From Gemmatimonadota bacterium (lineage in GTDB: Bacteria > Gemmatimonadota > Gemmatimonadetes > Gemmatimonadales > GWC2-71-9), in the NCBI GenBank assembly GCA_003220975.1, contig QHTX01000075.1:1-6083 (forward strand): a stretch of 6,083 nucleotides of DNA, written 5' to 3'. How positions within the stretch are numbered: the first letter of the stretch is position 1; every line of letters begins with the position of its first letter. A program made the position numbers and the translations under genes. The notes under the pieces are model-generated. The model worked only from the letters and a program-made list of their open reading frames with translations. It had not been told where the DNA came from and ran no database searches. Shown here in pieces: positions 4,727 to 6,083 of the stretch.

Positions 4727-6083
4727 CGGCCGAACGGCTGGCGGCGCGGCGCAAGGAGATCGGCCGCTCGACCGACCTCCGCGCGCTGCTCGCGCATCTC
4801 ACCGAGCGCGCCGCCCCGGTGCTCGCGCGCATGCCCCACGTCCCCGAGGAGAAGGCCCTGCTCTCGACCGACGGGGGGGTGTGCCCCGACGACGGAGCGC
4901 CGCTGGTCTTCGATCCCTGGAGCCCGCACGCCCACCGCTGCGCCCGCTGCGGCCGGACGTTCACCGGCGAGCGCCACGACCGCAACTGGGCGCGCTACCA
5001 GCATCTCTGGCTTGCCGAGCGCGCGGCGCACCTCGCCGCGCTCGCGGCCCTTGACGGGAACGAGGCCGCGGGTGCGCGGGCCGCGGAGATACTCCGCGCT
5101 TACGCGCGGAGCTATATGCGCTACCCCAACCGCGACAACGTGCTCGGTCCGAGCCGGCTGTTCTTTTCCACTTACTTGGAGTCGCTCTGGGTCTGCAACT
5201 ACCTCGCCGCCGCGGTGCTGTTGCGCGAGTCGGGGCGGCTGGATGACGCCACGGAACGGGGCGTAGCCCAGGTGGCCGACGAGGCCGCCAACCTGATCGG
5301 CGAGTTCGACGAAGGGTTCTCGAACCGGCAGACGTGGAACGACGCCGCGCTCGCCGCGATCGCAGCGTGGTTCGAGGACGAGGACCTCGCGCGCCGCGCC
5401 ATCGAGAGCCCCACCGGCCTGCTCGCGCACCTGCTCCGCGGCTTCGGGCGGGACGGCATGTGGTACGAGGGGGAGAACTACCACCTGTTTGCGCTGCGCG
5501 GCCTGCTCACGGGGGCGGCGTGGGCGGGGGAGGCTGGCGTGGAGCTGTGCGCGGAGCCGCAGCTCGCCCGGCGCGTCCGAGCGGCGCTGCTGGCTCCGGC
5601 GCGCACGGCGCTGCCGGATTTCTCGTTCCCGGCTCGCAAGGATTCTCGCTTCGGGGTCTCGCTCGCGCAGCCGATGTATCTCGAGCTGTGGGAGGTCGGC
5701 CTCGCGAATCTCGGGAGCAGGGAGCGGGGAGCGGGGAGCGGGGAGCTCGAGAGCTGGCTTCGCGCGCTGTACAGCGGGCCTGCACCGAACCCCGAGCTGT
5801 TCGAGTCGTATCTCCACGATGCACCGATCGAACCGCTCCCTGCTCCCTGCTCCCGGAGCAGACTCTCGTGGTGGGCCCTGCTGTTTATGACGCCGGCGCT
5901 GCCTGTCGATCCGGCCCCCTGGTCTCCCGCCAGCGTGCTCCTCGAATCGCAGGGGCTCGCCGTGCTGCGCAGGGGCGGTCGCTACGTGAGCGTCGAGTGC
6001 GGCCAGTGGGGCGGCGGGCACGGGCACCCCGATCGCCTGCACCTCACGCTCCACGCGGACGGCGTCCACTGGTTGCCCGATCC
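4720..6083 (+). CDS. Heparinase II/III-like polysaccharide lyase family protein (partial)
   Basis: 454 codons are visible; the frame runs off the right edge. The family cleaves uronate-containing polysaccharides by beta-elimination, with an alpha-helical toroid followed by a beta-sandwich domain. A Cys-rich segment at residues 55-86 (C55, then HRCARCG with C74 and C77, then GERH) may bind a metal. The toroid is Trp/Tyr-rich: YPNRDNVLGPSRLFFSTYLE begins near 131, SNRQTWN at 201-207, and WYEGENYHLF at 248-257 holds a Tyr-His pair like family catalytic residues. GQWGGGHGHPDRLHL (428-442) matches the GxGHxHxD signature at the start of the heparinase II/III C-terminal domain. No signal peptide is seen, so a cytoplasmic enzyme acting on imported oligosaccharides is plausible. 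The ATG at 4720 overlaps the kinase stop by 7 bases; GTG 4723 is the alternative. Two low-complexity linkers (332-342 and 372-381) are encoded by an inverted heptamer repeat. The substrate is unknown. Confidence 0.85.
   Translation, partial: MVTAERLAARRKEIGRSTDLRALLAHLTERAAPVLARMPHVPEEKALLSTDGGVCPDDGAPLVFDPWSPHAHRCARCGRTFTGERHDRNWARYQHLWLAERAAHLAALAALDGNEAAGARAAEILRAYARSYMRYPNRDNVLGPSRLFFSTYLESLWVCNYLAAAVLLRESGRLDDATERGVAQVADEAANLIGEFDEGFSNRQTWNDAALAAIAAWFEDEDLARRAIESPTGLLAHLLRGFGRDGMWYEGENYHLFALRGLLTGAAWAGEAGVELCAEPQLARRVRAALLAPARTALPDFSFPARKDSRFGVSLAQPMYLELWEVGLANLGSRERGAGSGELESWLRALYSGPAPNPELFESYLHDAPIEPLPAPCSRSRLSWWALLFMTPALPVDPAPWSPASVLLESQGLAVLRRGGRYVSVECGQWGGGHGHPDRLHLTLHADGVHWLPD
5712..5855. 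repeat. Inverted repeat, 23-base arms with one mismatch
   Basis: Bases 5712-5734 pair with the reverse complement of 5833-5855 at 22 of 23 positions; the first 16 bases outside the mismatch include a perfect core of GGGAGCAGGGAGC. The single mismatch is at 5726 against 5841. The arms are separated by 98 bases of ordinary lyase coding sequence. Both arms are copies of the same heptamer in opposite orientation, and the second arm encodes PLPAPCSRS. The second arm also continues into a local palindrome, CTGCTCCCGGAGCAG, at 5847-5861. Confidence 0.8.
5713..5746 (+). repeat. Tandem GGGAGCR heptamer repeat with G-quadruplex motif
   Basis: About 4.9 copies of a seven-base unit, one GGGAGCA followed by GGGAGCG units, lie inside the lyase frame and encode GSRERGAGSGEL. 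The tract has five runs of three or four G (5713-5715, 5720-5722, 5726-5729, 5733-5736, 5740-5743) with loops of 3-4 bases, which fits the intramolecular G-quadruplex pattern on the coding strand and so in the mRNA. Confidence 0.85.

Noticed and set aside
5712..5855. Inverted repeat as the ends of a small transposable element
   Set aside because: The 98 bases between the arms are ordinary lyase coding sequence in frame, and no target-site duplication was seen.
5847..5861. Palindrome CTGCTCCCGGAGCAG as a transcription terminator
   Set aside because: It lies inside the open lyase frame, has almost no loop, and no T-run follows; it is part of the heptamer repeat.
4369..6069. Minus-strand open frame of 566 codons opposite the kinase and lyase genes
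   Set aside because: It has the low-complexity Arg/Ala/Pro-rich composition of an antisense shadow in GC-rich DNA. The plus-strand frames carry clear family motifs over the whole span.

Overview
The window is very GC-rich, almost fully coding, and reads like the chromosome of a high-GC Gram-negative-type bacterium. The coding style, the lipoprotein transporter component and the polysaccharide lyase type would fit Gemmatimonadota, but that placement is inference from recalled protein style. Five protein genes are supported, in two divergent blocks that face away from a 45-base gap (2226-2270). No RNA gene, insertion sequence, CRISPR array or convincing terminator was seen, and there is no gene-free stretch longer than 300 bases.

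Minus-strand block (2225 down to 1): a DppB-type ABC permease, a DppC-type ABC permease, and the N-terminal 135 residues of a secreted amidohydrolase related to D-aminoacylases, cut by the left edge. The genes are joined by 4-base stop/start overlaps (GTGA at 1245-1248, ATGA at 403-406), so they look like one translationally coupled operon.

Plus-strand block (2271 to 6083): a family 5 extracellular solute-binding lipoprotein, a GHMP-family sugar kinase of the HddA/fucokinase type, and a heparinase II/III-like polysaccharide lyase cut by the right edge. Each gene overlaps the next by 4-19 and 4-7 bases respectively, so these three also look like one transcription unit.

The binding protein and two permeases form the membrane and capture parts of a peptide/oligosaccharide ABC importer, split across the divergent promoter region. 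No ATPase gene is present, so the ATPases must lie outside the window or be shared. The other genes could release or process what is imported: an amidohydrolase that may deacylate N-acyl-D-amino acids, a lyase that would cleave uronate-containing glycan, and a kinase that would phosphorylate a released sugar. This joint glycan/acyl-amino-acid scavenging role is a hypothesis.

The most unusual sequence structure lies inside the lyase gene. A GGGAGCR heptamer repeat occurs twice in opposite orientation, giving 23-base arms with one mismatch about 98 bases apart. The first copy also contains a strong G-quadruplex motif, and the reading frame stays open through both. A TAGAAT hexamer just upstream of the binding-protein GTG start suggests a leaderless or nearly leaderless transcript.
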